Counted from the stretch's first letter, positions 29,914 through 39,008 are shown. The stretch: DNA of 47,329 bases from Acidovorax sp. (GCF_027492855.1 NZ_JAPUDY010000090.1:1-47329), one strand, 5' to 3'. Notes: generated by a model not told the origin, from the sequence alone. Numbers and translations: made by a program.

Positions 29914-30555
29914 TCAGCGCAGGCCCTGTTCCCGGCGCTGCCGGGCACGCTCCATGGCAGCGGCAATGGCGGCCTTGCGTGCATCCGCGCCTTGCGCGGT
30001 TTCGGGTGCGACAGGGCTTTCGGCTTCGTCTTCGATGTCTTCCAGCGGAATACGCTGGCGGTGCGCCTGGTAGCGTTGGCGCGCCTGCAGGGCCAGGGGG
30101 GGCGACCATGCGGCCCAGCCGGTGGCTGCGCCGCTGGCACTTTCCAGGTGAATGCAGTCCACGGGGCACACGGGAATGCACAGCTCGCATCCCGTGCAAT
30201 AGGGTTCGATCACCGTGTGCATCCGCTTGTTGGAGCCCACGATGGCATCCGTGGGGCAGGCTTTGATGCACAGCGTGCAGCCAATGCACCAGGCCTCGTC
30301 GATGAAGGCCACGGTGCGCGGGCCCTCCACGCCATGGTCCACGCTCAGGGGCAGGGCGGGCAGGCCGGTGATGGCGGCCAGGCGCACCACGCCTTCCGAG
30401 CCACCGGGCGGGCACTGGTTGATGGCCGCCTCGCCGCCTGCAATCGCCTGCGCGTAGGTGGCGCAGTCGGGGTAGCCGCAGCGCGTGCACTGCGTCTGGG
30501 GCAGCGCGGCGTCGATCCGCGCTGCGAGGTCGTCGGCTTGCGCGGGCCGAATCAA
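29914..30555 (-). CDS. rnfB: RnfB-like ferredoxin protein, soluble and solitary
   Basis: RnfB subunits pass electrons through iron-sulfur clusters. This 213-residue protein has a four-cysteine cluster region near the N-terminus (C-T-R-C-G-Y-P-D-C), then two 4Fe-4S motifs, [12 protein letters not shown] and [12 protein letters not shown]. The C-terminal tail is charged. It lacks the N-terminal membrane helix of classical RnfB and no other rnf genes are nearby, so it probably serves a different electron pathway. The start is TTG at 30555, overlapping the phaZ stop as TTGA; no ATG is available before the first cysteine motif. The 3' end converges on the chemotaxis receptor gene at 19 bases. Confidence 0.88.
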   Translation of the reverse strand: MIRPAQADDLAARIDAALPQTQCTRCGYPDCATYAQAIAGGEAAINQCPPGGSEGVVRLAAITGLPALPLSVDHGVEGPRTVAFIDEAWCIGCTLCIKACPTDAIVGSNKRMHTVIEPYCTGCELCIPVCPVDCIHLESASGAATGWAAWSPPLALQARQRYQAHRQRIPLEDIEDEAESPVAPETAQGADARKAAIAAAMERARQRREQGLR

Positions 30556-32183
30556 GCCTTGCGCGCCTTGCTGCTGCGGCTGGCGCTGCGGGGGGCTGGT
30601 GCCGCCGTGGCTGTAGTGGCCTTGGCTGTTGTGCTGCCAAGGTCGGCCTGCACTGGCTCAGCCGCACCACCGGGTTGCACCGCAGCGGCCTGCGTCTTGA
30701 CCCAGCGCGTAGCCACTGGTGCTGCCGCCGCTGCGGCGGGTTTGGCGGTGGCACGCACTGGCGCGGCAGCGGGGGCTGCTTTGGCCGCTGTCTTCACTGC
30801 TGGTTTGGCCGCTGGTTTGCCTTGGGACTTTGGCTTGGCCGGTGCGGTGGCCTTGGCGGTCGGTGCTGCGACTTTGGGCACTGCTGGCGTGGCCGTTGGC
30901 TTTGCTTCGCTCTCGCGAGGGGCTTCGTGCTCCAGGATGAATTCACGCACCTTGGGGTACACCAGATCGCGCCAGCGGCGGCCACTGAAGATGCCGTAGT
31001 GGCCTGCGCCCTTGGCTTCCATGTGGCGCTGCTCCTTGCGCACGATGCCGGTGCACAGATCATGGGCGGCCTCGGTCTGGCCTGAGCCGGAGATGTCGTC
31101 CAACTCGCCTTCCACCGTGAACAGGGCGGTGGCCGTGATGTCCTGCGGGCGCACGCGTTCGATCTTTCCTGCGGGCGAGCGCACGTCCCAGGTGCCGTTG
31201 ACCAGCTTGTAATCCTGAAACACCGTCTGGATGGTTTCGAGGTAGTAGTCCGCATCCATGTCCAGCACGGCGTTGTATTCGTCGTAGAACTTGCGGTGGG
31301 CTTCGGCACTGGCGTCGTCGCCCTTGATCAGGTCCTTGAAGTAGTCGTAGTGGCTGGTGGCGTGGCGGTCAGGGTTCATGGCCACGAAGCCGGTGTATTG
31401 CAGGAAACCGGGGTACACACGGCGGCCCGCGCCGGGAAACTTGTCGGGCACGCGGTAGATCACATTGTTCTCGAACCACTCGTAACTGCGATTGATGGCC
31501 AGGTTGTTCACCGCCGTGGGCGACTTGCGGGCGTCGATGGGGCCGCCCATCATGGTCATGGTCAGCGGCGTCTTCTCGCCCCGGCTGGCCATCAGCGACA
31601 CGGCCGCCAGCACCGGCACGGTGGGCTGGCAGACGCTGATGACATGGCAATTGCCATACTGGCTCTGCAGATGGCGGATGAACTCCTGCACGTAGTTCAC
31701 GTAGTCATCCAGGTGGAATTCACCCTCGGACAGTGGCACCAGGCGGGCGTTCTTCCAGTCGGTGATATAGACCTTGTGGTCCTTGAGCATGGTGCGCACG
31801 GTGTCGCGCAGCAAAGTGGCATAGTGGCCTGATAAGGGCGCCACGACCAGCACCACGGGTTGGCCCTTGAGCTTGGTCAGAGTGGCAGGGTCATCCGAAA
31901 AGCGCTTGAAGCGGCGCAGCTCGCAAAACGGCTTGTCGATCTCGATGCGCTCGTGGATGGCGACACCGACACCGTCCACATCCACGGTAGGGATGTCGAA
32001 AGCTGGCTTTTCGTAGTCCTTGCCCAGGCGGTAGAGCAGGTCGTAGCCCGCGGCCATGCGCTGGGCGGCTGTGGTCTGGCTCAGGGGCGACACCGGGTTG
32101 CTGAACAACTTGGAAGCCGCCTGAGCAAAATCCGTAAAGGGCTCCATCAGGGAGCGCTGGGTTTCGTAGATGTGATACAGCAT
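30552..32183 (-). CDS. phaZ: Intracellular polyhydroxybutyrate depolymerase with long Ala/Lys/Pro-rich tail
   Basis: It degrades granule-bound PHB when carbon is needed, the reverse of the phaCAB genes in this window. The start [10 protein letters not shown] at 32183 is the family start. The catalytic Cys185 is in S-V-C-Q-P and a His395 in G-A-G-H-Y-G-I-F; the Asp region is V-E-G-E-L-D-D. The catalytic part ends near residue 420, about the full length of known intracellular depolymerases of this type. The remaining 120 residues are Ala/Lys/Pro/Thr-rich, with [16 protein letters not shown], ending S-S-K-A-R-K-A. This resembles the DNA-binding tail of PhaM and histone H1. The stop overlaps rnfB. 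Confidence 0.93.
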   Translation of the reverse strand: MLYHIYETQRSLMEPFTDFAQAASKLFSNPVSPLSQTTAAQRMAAGYDLLYRLGKDYEKPAFDIPTVDVDGVGVAIHERIEIDKPFCELRRFKRFSDDPATLTKLKGQPVVLVVAPLSGHYATLLRDTVRTMLKDHKVYITDWKNARLVPLSEGEFHLDDYVNYVQEFIRHLQSQYGNCHVISVCQPTVPVLAAVSLMASRGEKTPLTMTMMGGPIDARKSPTAVNNLAINRSYEWFENNVIYRVPDKFPGAGRRVYPGFLQYTGFVAMNPDRHATSHYDYFKDLIKGDDASAEAHRKFYDEYNAVLDMDADYYLETIQTVFQDYKLVNGTWDVRSPAGKIERVRPQDITATALFTVEGELDDISGSGQTEAAHDLCTGIVRKEQRHMEAKGAGHYGIFSGRRWRDLVYPKVREFILEHEAPRESEAKPTATPAVPKVAAPTAKATAPAKPKSQGKPAAKPAVKTAAKAAPAAAPVRATAKPAAAAAAPVATRWVKTQAAAVQPGGAAEPVQADLGSTTAKATTATAAPAPRSASRSSKARKA

Positions 32184-32211
32184 GAGGCGAAGCTCCGTTT
32201 TGTTGCAGTGC

Positions 32212-32220
32212 AATATAGCA
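32212..32220 (-). promoter_or_regulatory. Probable extended -10 promoter of phaZ
   Basis: The minus strand reads TGCTATATT, an extended -10 (TG-n-TATATT, 5 of 6 to TATAAT), about 29 bases before the phaZ ATG. No good -35 lies at 17 bases, which is usual for extended -10 promoters. A GGAG lies about 9 bases before the start codon. Confidence 0.45.
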
Positions 32221-32312
32221 GCACTTGGTAACAAGCGCATGGAGTGAAACCACCAACCTTTAGTCACCTAAGTGACATGGGTGCCTGCAGGCCTGGTAGC
32301 GCCTTGTTTTCC

Positions 32313-33398
32313 TTAATGGGGCCGCTGTTCGGCGTTGTCGAGCAGCCAGGCTTCAAACGATTCCCGGGCCGAGTTGCGCAGCGCCGGGCGGAACGCAACC
32401 TTGTTACTCAGATACAAGCAGTGCCGAATCACGGTATAGGGGTTGAAGCTGCCCTGCGGATTTTGCTCCTCGAAGTGCTGTTTGTAGCGTTTGACCACGC
32501 CAATGGTCTCGCGCATCAGGGCATTGAAGCGGGCGCGGGTCATGCCGGGCGACCAGGCCTGGATGTCGTCCACAAATCCATCGACCTTGGTGGGCTCGAA
32601 CTCGAAGTCCTTGAAAAAATGGGTGGCGATCTTGAGGAAGGTGAAGGCGTTGAGCTCGCTGCTGCTACCCGTGCCCTTGCTGGGTGCCTGTGCGTCGGCC
32701 AGGGCATCGGGGGCGGGGTCGGCGGTTTCATCGGGGGCCTGCAGCAGTTCGGCAGCCGTGGCATCCCGGATCTGGCGAAACTCCCGGTCGGCCAGCTCGA
32801 ACAGGGCCGACAACACGTTGATGCGCCGCTTGAGCTGCCCAGGGATCGACTTCTTGTACTTGATCTTGTGGTCCAGCACGCTCCAGGAGTCCTGAATGAT
32901 GGTGCGCACCTGCAGCTCGAACGCCCAGTGTGCATAGGCCGCGTGTTCGGGCAGTTCACGCTCGGCGGCGCCGAGCTTGAGGTCCAGGTGCAGGCCCTTG
33001 TAGCCGAACGACGCCTCGGTGCTTTCCACCGCGCGCACCTTGTCCGTCACGTCGATCACCGCGAAATGTGCGCGCACGATCTGGGCGACCTGTTCAAGCT
33101 CGTCCTCATACAGGCACACCACCCGCACCCCGATGAGGTCGGTGATGTAGCTCTGGATGTCGTAGGGGGTGTTGCTCTCTTCCAGCGCCGGGCGGTACTT
33201 GCGCACGAACTTGCGGATGCATTCATCAGCATCCTTCACCCGGCCTTCGACCTTGGCGATGTCCATGCCGCCCGCGCGTGTCACCGTGGCGGCCACCAGG
33301 CCCGTGATGGCCAGGCAGGCGGCGTCCAGTGCGGCCGCCTGCTGGGCATAGAAAGCGCGGAAGCGGGAGGCTTCCAGGTCGAAATCAAGCGATGCCAT
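32313..33398 (-). CDS. Small alarmone synthetase-like protein (RelA/SpoT synthetase domain)
   Basis: This protein probably makes (p)ppGpp or a related alarmone. The 361-residue protein has only the synthetase domain, without the HD hydrolase or regulatory domains of RelA and SpoT. Family residues are in place: R-V-K at 53-55, D-L-I-G-V-R with Asp87 and Arg92, F-G-Y-K-G-L-H with Tyr133 and His137, and E-L-Q-V-R-T with Glu161 and Gln163. The roughly 180-residue C-terminal half is mostly helical and is longer than in Gram-positive RelQ/RelP, so it may be regulatory. ATG 33398 starts M-A-S-L-D-F. It is divergent from a c-di-GMP gene across a 155-base region with a striking operator-like repeat. 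Confidence 0.85.
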   Translation of the reverse strand: MASLDFDLEASRFRAFYAQQAAALDAACLAITGLVAATVTRAGGMDIAKVEGRVKDADECIRKFVRKYRPALEESNTPYDIQSYITDLIGVRVVCLYEDELEQVAQIVRAHFAVIDVTDKVRAVESTEASFGYKGLHLDLKLGAAERELPEHAAYAHWAFELQVRTIIQDSWSVLDHKIKYKKSIPGQLKRRINVLSALFELADREFRQIRDATAAELLQAPDETADPAPDALADAQAPSKGTGSSSELNAFTFLKIATHFFKDFEFEPTKVDGFVDDIQAWSPGMTRARFNALMRETIGVVKRYKQHFEEQNPQGSFNPYTVIRHCLYLSNKVAFRPALRNSARESFEAWLLDNAEQRPH

Positions 33399-33470
33399 GC
33401 CGTTTTTTTGAATTGAGGATAGGGGAAGAAAGATGCGAGAGAAATAAAAAAGGCGGCGGCCCTTTTGTCC

Positions 33471-33516
33471 TTTGCAGTGTGGTGCAGATGCTGATAATGG
33501 TACAGGTGCACCACAC
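33471..33516 (+). promoter_or_regulatory. Promoter within a perfect 10-bp inverted repeat
   Basis: GTGTGGTGCA (33477-33486) and TGCACCACAC (33507-33516) are perfect inverted copies with a 20-base spacer, centres 30 bases apart, which is about three helical turns. Between them lies GATAAT (33493-33498), a good -10, with TTTGCA at 33471-33476 as a weak -35 at 16 bases. A bound repressor would block this promoter, which drives the c-di-GMP gene. A second small palindrome, ACATG-TTTT-CATGT, follows at 33515-33528. Confidence 0.6.
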
Positions 33517-33553
33517 ATGTTTTCATGTCTGCGCGCGCGCCAAGGAGGATGCC

Positions 33554-36364
33554 ATGACTCCACGCTCCCATGATGAAAACGGCCTGTCGGATGCCCCCGT
33601 GTCGGCCGCATCGCGCCTGGGCGCGAAGGTGATGGGCGCTGCCAGCCACCGCTGGCTGCCAGTGGTGCTGCCGCCGCTGGTGGCCGTGCTTGCGCTGGGG
33701 CTGACGTTTCTGTACTGGCAAAGCGAGGAGCGCAACAGCCGGGCCAGGCAGGCGCAGAACTTTCAGGCAGAGGCCGACCAGATCGCCTATCACCTTAACG
33801 ACCGTATGGCTGCCTACGAGGTGGTGCTGCGCGGCGTGAAAGGGTATTTCGAGGGCTCCAAGCGCATCGACAGGGAAGAGTTCCAGGCCTACGTCGGCGC
33901 CTTGCAATTGCAAGAGACGCGGCCAGGCCTGCAGGGGCTGTCGCTCATCATGCAGTTGCCTGGGCAGGCCATGGCGGCCCATATTGACGACATGCGCCAG
34001 CGCGGTTTCAAGCAGTACGCCGTGCGCCCGCCGGGCGAGCGCCCCAGCTACGCCCCTATCACCCACATCGAGCCGTTGGCGGGCAACAACCTGAAGGTGC
34101 ACGGTTTTGATGTGTTGACCGTCCCAGCCGCGCAGGAGGCGCTGCACCGCGCGCGCGATTCCGGTGATTTCACGCTCTCTGGCGACCTGACGCTCATTCA
34201 GGACAACCTACCGGGACTGGTGATGTATTTGCCGCTGTATGGCTCCTACACCGAAACGGTGGATGGCCGGCGCGCCGGGCTGCGGGGGTGGGTGTCCGCC
34301 GCCTTTCACCTGACTGACGTGATCGATGGCATGTCGCAGGCGTTCGATCCCGACATCGCCCTGCGGATCGTGGACGGTGCCAGCCAGGCGGGCGATCAGG
34401 GCGATGCCCCTGCTGCAGCGGGCGCCCACCTGTTCAGCAACCCCGGCTGGGCCACCGTGGCGGCTGCCCCTGGCCCTTTGCAGACCAGCCGTGTGCTGGA
34501 GATCGGCGGGCGGCGCTGGACGCTGCAGATGGAGCCCTTGCCTGCCTTTGGGCAACGTTTCAAGGACGATGGCCATCATCTCGCAGCCCTGGTGGGTGCG
34601 GTGCTGAGCCTTGTGCTGGCCTGGTTTACCTGGCTGCTGGCCACCGGGCACGAGCGGGCGGTGACCCTGGCGCGCGGCATGACGGCAGAGCTGCGCGCCA
34701 CACGCGACGACCTGGAGGGCACGCTCAACGCCATTCCCGACCTGCTGTTCGAGCTGGGGCTGGACGGGCGCATCCACCACTACCGCTCGGCCCGGTCCAA
34801 CTTGCTGGCGGCGCCCCCCGAGGCGTTTCTGGGCCGCCTGATGAGCGAGGTGGTGCCGCCCGATGCGGCTGCCGGCTGTCTTACGGCCCTGGAGGCCGCA
34901 CATCGCACGGGGTATTCGTCGGGCCACCAATACCGGCAAGAGCTGGATGGCGTCGCACACTGGTTCGAGCTGTCCATTGCCCGCAAGCAAAGCGCCGCCC
35001 CCGGCGACGAACCCCGGTTCATCGCGCTGGCGCGTGACGTCAGCAGCCGCAAGCTGGCCGAAGCGCGCACGCACCAGCTCTCCTACTTTGATGCGCTCAC
35101 CGGCCTGCCCAACCGGCGCATGCTGCTCGAACGCATGGACCGCGCGCTGCGCAGCGCGCAGAAAGCCTCGCGCATGGGCGCGGTGTTCTACATCGATCTC
35201 GACGACTTCAAGCAGATCAACGACGCGCGGGGCCACGCCATCGGCGATGCGCTGCTGCTGCAGGTGGCGCAGCGCCTTACCCAGCAGTTGCGCCCCGGCG
35301 ACACCGTGGCCCGCCTGGGGGGCGATGAATTCGTGGTGCTGGCGCACAGCGTGGCCTCCGACGTGGAATCGGCCGGGCGCGCAGCCCTGCTGGTGGCCGA
35401 AGAGATCCGTGTGTTGCTGGAGGCGCCTTACACCATCGGCACCCACCTCTACAGCACCACGGGCAGCATCGGCATCACGCTGTTCCCCAAGCGCGGCGAA
35501 GGTGTGGAAGACCTGCTGCGCGAAGCCGACACCGCCATGTACCGCGCCAAGGAGCAAGGCTGCAACCGCATCCGCTTCTACGAGGCCGCCATGCAGGCGG
35601 ACGTGCAGGAGCGCCTGACGCTCGAGCAGGACCTGAAGAAGGCGCAGGCGCAAGGGCAACTGGCGGCCTACGTGCAAAACCAGGTGGACGCTGCGGGCGC
35701 CGTGGTCGGCGGCGAATTCTTGATGCGCTGGAACCACCCCGTGCGCGGCAACGTGCCCCCGAGCCGCTTTATCCCCATTGCCGAGACCTCGGGCCTGATC
35801 CTGCGCATGGGCGACTGGATGATCCAGCAGGCCTGCGAAACCTTGGCGCGCCTGCAGGAGAAGGGGCGCGAGCTATCACTCTCGGTCAACGTGAGTGAGC
35901 GGCAGTTCCGCCAGGATGATTTTGTCGACCGCGTGCGCGAGGTCTTGACCCACACCGGCGCGCACCCCGGCAATCTGATCCTGGAGGTGACGGAAAGCCT
36001 GCTCATCGAAGACCTGGACGACACCATCGCCCGCATGACCGAGCTCGTGAACCTGGGCGTGCGATTCTCCATCGACGACTTTGGCACCGGCTATTCGAGC
36101 CTGGCCTACCTCAAGCGGCTGCCGCTGTACGAGCTCAAGATCGACAAGAGTTTTGTGGACGACACCCCCGACGACCCGAGCGACACCGCCATCGTGCAGT
36201 CCATCATCTCGGTGGCCCGCCACCTGAACCTGCGTGTGGTGGCCGAGGGCGTGGAGACCCGCGCCCAGGCCGACTTTCTGACCAACAGCCAGTGCGAATG
36301 CCTGCAGGGGTATCTGTTCGGGCGGCCAGAGCCGCTGGAGCAGTGGCTTGGGCGGCTTATGTAG
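33554..36364 (+). CDS. CHASE-PAS-GGDEF-EAL c-di-GMP protein
   Basis: This membrane-bound sensor could make or degrade cyclic di-GMP, the signal for biofilm versus motility. AAGGAGG lies 6 bases before ATG 33554, giving 936 residues. Order: first membrane helix about 35-55; periplasmic CHASE domain with G-V-K-G-Y-F-E-G-S; second helix near 343-365; PAS domain about 390-500; GGDEF domain with R-L-G-G-D-E-F near 586-592 and an R-P-G-D inhibitory site just before it; EAL domain. The EAL signature reads E-F-L instead of E-A-L, and the usual Y-Q-P entry reads V-Q-N. D-D-F-G-T-G-Y and V-A-E-G-V-E-T are intact. The cyclase is therefore probably active and the phosphodiesterase uncertain. Confidence 0.93.
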   Translation: MTPRSHDENGLSDAPVSAASRLGAKVMGAASHRWLPVVLPPLVAVLALGLTFLYWQSEERNSRARQAQNFQAEADQIAYHLNDRMAAYEVVLRGVKGYFEGSKRIDREEFQAYVGALQLQETRPGLQGLSLIMQLPGQAMAAHIDDMRQRGFKQYAVRPPGERPSYAPITHIEPLAGNNLKVHGFDVLTVPAAQEALHRARDSGDFTLSGDLTLIQDNLPGLVMYLPLYGSYTETVDGRRAGLRGWVSAAFHLTDVIDGMSQAFDPDIALRIVDGASQAGDQGDAPAAAGAHLFSNPGWATVAAAPGPLQTSRVLEIGGRRWTLQMEPLPAFGQRFKDDGHHLAALVGAVLSLVLAWFTWLLATGHERAVTLARGMTAELRATRDDLEGTLNAIPDLLFELGLDGRIHHYRSARSNLLAAPPEAFLGRLMSEVVPPDAAAGCLTALEAAHRTGYSSGHQYRQELDGVAHWFELSIARKQSAAPGDEPRFIALARDVSSRKLAEARTHQLSYFDALTGLPNRRMLLERMDRALRSAQKASRMGAVFYIDLDDFKQINDARGHAIGDALLLQVAQRLTQQLRPGDTVARLGGDEFVVLAHSVASDVESAGRAALLVAEEIRVLLEAPYTIGTHLYSTTGSIGITLFPKRGEGVEDLLREADTAMYRAKEQGCNRIRFYEAAMQADVQERLTLEQDLKKAQAQGQLAAYVQNQVDAAGAVVGGEFLMRWNHPVRGNVPPSRFIPIAETSGLILRMGDWMIQQACETLARLQEKGRELSLSVNVSERQFRQDDFVDRVREVLTHTGAHPGNLILEVTESLLIEDLDDTIARMTELVNLGVRFSIDDFGTGYSSLAYLKRLPLYELKIDKSFVDDTPDDPSDTAIVQSIISVARHLNLRVVAEGVETRAQADFLTNSQCECLQGYLFGRPEPLEQWLGRLM

Positions 36365-36437
36365 CCGCAGTGAGCGGTGAGATTGCCGGCGCGCAGGACA
36401 CGGCAGCGGCGAGGTAGGGCCGGACGGACGGAATGGA

Positions 36438-36977
36438 TCAATCGGCCACGATGGCCCAGCGTTCGTGGTCGCGCCAACGGTGGTTGATTTTGAGATAGCG
36501 GGGCGAAAAGCCTTCTTGTTGAAAACCGCAGGCCTTGACCAGTGCAATGGACGCTTCATTGCCTGGCTGGATGTTCGCCTCCAGTCGGTGCAACTTCAAC
36601 GGGCCGAAAGCGTGTCGCACGAGCTGCCGCAAGCCTTCACGCATCAGGCCCTGGCGCTCGTAGCCTGCAAAGACGTAGTAGCCCAGGTAGGCGCTGCGAA
36701 AGTTGCTCATCACGATCTGCGAGAGATTGAAGACACCCGCGATCTGGTCATCGCCGCCAGCCTTCATCGGCAAGCACACCAGAAAACTCCGGTTCACAGG
36801 CATGGCCATTTGCGCGAGATAGGCTGCGAACGCATCGGGTGACGATGGCGCGGATGTCCATGGAGCATGCAAAGCGCGACTTCGCCGAGCCAGAGCGATA
36901 AAACGATCTTCATCTGTCGCCACGGGTGCACGCAGCGATACGGGCACAAGGGATGGGCTCTTGGCGCGCATCTGCAT
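36438..36977 (-). CDS. GNAT family N-acetyltransferase, RimJ/RimL-like
   Basis: It transfers an acetyl group from acetyl-CoA, with RimJ/RimL relatives acting on protein N-termini. The 179-residue fold shows L-G-Y-Y-V-F-A-G-Y, the Q-G-L-M-R-E-G-L acetyl-CoA-binding segment and H-R-L-E-A-N-I-Q-P-G-N-E-A-S, followed by A-C-G-F-Q-Q-E-G-F. All are typical of the RimJ branch. Substrate unknown. I chose ATG 36977; ATG 36971 is also possible. It follows dusA on the same strand with about 45 bases between them and no terminator, so the two may be co-transcribed. Its end faces the c-di-GMP gene. Confidence 0.88.
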   Translation of the reverse strand: MQMRAKSPSLVPVSLRAPVATDEDRFIALARRSRALHAPWTSAPSSPDAFAAYLAQMAMPVNRSFLVCLPMKAGGDDQIAGVFNLSQIVMSNFRSAYLGYYVFAGYERQGLMREGLRQLVRHAFGPLKLHRLEANIQPGNEASIALVKACGFQQEGFSPRYLKINHRWRDHERWAIVAD

Positions 36978-37021
36978 CAATCAGTGTCTGTGCTGGTATG
37001 CCGATTGATCGCTGACCGAGG

Positions 37022-38089
37022 TCAGCCTGGCAACGCCGACTCTGCGTTTCCAGTTCTGGAGTCAGCCGCAGCGCCCGCATACGCCTGCACCGCCAGCGTA
37101 TGCACCTCGCGCGCGGGCCGGTCTTTGAGCAAATGGTTGCTCCACACCTGGCGCCAGATGCGGGCGCCGGGCAGGCTGTGGCGCAGGCCCAGCATGTGGC
37201 GGGCTATGTGGGGCCAGGGCGTGCCGTATTGGGCGGCCTCGCGTTCCATGTATTCGACCATCGCCAGCTCGACCTCTTCACGGGTCAGGGGGCAGGGCGC
37301 GCCGCCGTAGTAGAGCGCGTCCCAGCGGGCCAGCCACCAGGGGTTGTGGTAGGCCTCCCGGCCGATCATCACGCCGTCGAGCTGCGCGAGCTGCTGCTGC
37401 ACCACGTCATCGGCCTGAATACCGCCATTGATGGCGATGGTGAACTGAGGAAACTCGGCCTTCAGGCGGTGCACCACCTCGTAGCGCAGGGGCGGAATGT
37501 CGCGGTTCTCCTTGGGGGACAGGCCCTGCAGCCAGGCGTTGCGCGCATGCACGATGAACATAGTGCAACCTGCATCGGCCACGGTGCCGATGAAGTCGCG
37601 CACAAAGCCGTAGTCCTCCACCTTGTCGATGCCGATGCGGTGCTTCACAGTCACGGGCACGCTGACCACGTCCTTCATCGCCTTCACGCAGTCGGCCACT
37701 AGTTGCGGCGCTTTCATCAGGCTGGCGCCAAACGCACCGCGCTGCACGCGGTCGCTGGGGCAGCCGCAGTTGAGGTTGATCTCGCCATAGCCCCATTCCT
37801 CGCCCAGCCGCGCGGCCTGGGCCAGCTTGTCGGGCTCGTTGCCGCCCAGTTGCAGGGCCACGGGGTGTTCTTCGGCATTGAAGCGCAGGTGGCGCTCGGT
37901 GCCGCCATACAGAATGCCACCCGCGTTCACCATTTCGGTGTACAACAGGGTCTGGCGGGTCAGCAGCCGGTGAAAGTAACGGCAGTGGCGGTCGGTCCAG
38001 TCCATCATCGGGGCGACGGACATGCGCCAGGGGCTCAAGGTGGGTTCCACGGGGCAAAAAACGAAGGACGGGGAGGGGGAGGCCGGCAA
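37022..38089 (-). CDS. dusA: tRNA-dihydrouridine(20/20a) synthase DusA
   Basis: DusA reduces uridine 20/20a in the tRNA D-loop using FMN and NADPH. It has the DusA-type start V-A-P-M-M-D-W-T-D-R-H-C-R-Y and the catalytic cysteine in L-N-C-G-C-P-S. The V-K-H-R-I-G-I-D and I-N-G-G-I motifs bind FMN and substrate. The start is uncertain. The listed end is a TTG giving 355 residues. GTG 38050 and ATG 38023 are alternatives; the residues W-R just before the ATG align with the family, so the start is probably upstream of 38023. Confidence 0.93.
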   Translation of the reverse strand: MPASPSPSFVFCPVEPTLSPWRMSVAPMMDWTDRHCRYFHRLLTRQTLLYTEMVNAGGILYGGTERHLRFNAEEHPVALQLGGNEPDKLAQAARLGEEWGYGEINLNCGCPSDRVQRGAFGASLMKAPQLVADCVKAMKDVVSVPVTVKHRIGIDKVEDYGFVRDFIGTVADAGCTMFIVHARNAWLQGLSPKENRDIPPLRYEVVHRLKAEFPQFTIAINGGIQADDVVQQQLAQLDGVMIGREAYHNPWWLARWDALYYGGAPCPLTREEVELAMVEYMEREAAQYGTPWPHIARHMLGLRHSLPGARIWRQVWSNHLLKDRPAREVHTLAVQAYAGAAADSRTGNAESALPG

Positions 38090-38408
38090 TGGAGCGCCCC
38101 TATTTAGTTGCCAGGGGTGCTGCGGGTTGCAGCCGCAAAGCCGCGATTATCCCATTGGCAAACCATTTGGTGCCTCTGTGTGGTTTTGAATAAGATCAGG
38201 CTCTGCCGCTTGTCCATCAAGCGCAGGTTGCTATCAAAATAGAAGCGGCAGCGGCACTGGCGAGCGCTGCACAAGCCGCCTTTTGCCTTGCCGTAAGCAA
38301 GGGACATGGGCCTATCGGCGATACTTGCCGCGCTTTTGATGCCTGCGCGGCGACTGGCGCAGCGCCCGGTTGTGCCCTGCGGGCCCCGTTCCGTCACCCG
38401 CTTTCCCC
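38090..38408. other. Intergenic region between dusA and the acyltransferase gene
   Basis: This gap of 319 bases separates divergent genes, so it should hold two promoters, though none stands out. It contains the palindromic repeat copy at 38186-38247 and a small hairpin CCTTGC-CGTAA-GCAAGG at 38286-38302. No coding frame is convincing. Confidence 0.6.
38186..38247 (+). repeat. GCGCTT/AAGCGC palindromic repeat, intergenic copy
   Basis: GGCTCTGCCGCTTGTCCATC is followed by AAGCGCAGGTTGCTATCAAA, matching the family over both halves. In the frame used by the intragenic copies it would read P-L-V-H-Q-A-Q-V-A-I-K. Confidence 0.8.
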
Positions 38409-38996
38409 ATGCACCACACCATTTTTGACACGCCGGTTGTCAACACGCTCCTGCGCGCTTTTTCGCGCCTCACCCTGCGCATCACCGGCTGGAAGGTCGA
38501 GGGCGCCTTGCCTGCGCATGCCGCCAAGAGCGTGCTGATTGCAGCACCCCACACCAGCAACTGGGACCTGCCTTACACGCTGATGCTGGCGTTTTCGCTG
38601 CGCCTACGGGTGTACTGGATGGGCAAACAAAGCCTGTTCAAGGCGCCTTTTGGCGGGGTGATGCGCTGGCTGGGCGGGATTCCGGTGAACCGGGGGCAGG
38701 CCAGCAATCTGGTGGCCAGCTCAGCCCAGGCCATGCGGGATGCCAAAGGGCCCATGCAGCTCATCGTGCCGCCCGAGGGCACGCGCGGCAAGACGCGGCA
38801 CTGGAAAACGGGTTTTTACTTCATCGCCCAGCAGGCGGGCGTGCCCATTGTGCTGGCTTTTGTGGACTATGGCCGCAAGGTGGGTGGCCTAGGGCCGGTG
38901 TTCGAGCCCACGGGCGACGTGGAGCGGGACATGGCGGTCATCAAGGCGTTTTATGCGCCCATCCAGGGCAAGAACCCGACGCAGTTCGAGGCCTGA
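38409..38996 (+). CDS. PlsC-type lysophospholipid/glycerolipid acyltransferase
   Basis: It probably transfers an acyl chain to a lysophospholipid or related lipid at the inner membrane. The 195-residue protein has the catalytic H-x4-D motif in A-P-H-T-S-N-W-D, then G-G-I-P-V-N-R and P-P-E-G-T-R-G-K, all characteristic of the PlsC superfamily. It is shorter than PlsC of E. coli and resembles small acyltransferase homologues common in this group. A hydrophobic patch is near residues 50-65. ATG 38409 is preceded by no strong ribosome binding site. It is a single gene, followed by a repeat copy and convergent with the patatin gene. Confidence 0.87.
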   Translation: MHHTIFDTPVVNTLLRAFSRLTLRITGWKVEGALPAHAAKSVLIAAPHTSNWDLPYTLMLAFSLRLRVYWMGKQSLFKAPFGGVMRWLGGIPVNRGQASNLVASSAQAMRDAKGPMQLIVPPEGTRGKTRHWKTGFYFIAQQAGVPIVLAFVDYGRKVGGLGPVFEPTGDVERDMAVIKAFYAPIQGKNPTQFEA

Positions 38997-39008
38997 GGCT
39001 GTTTTTTG

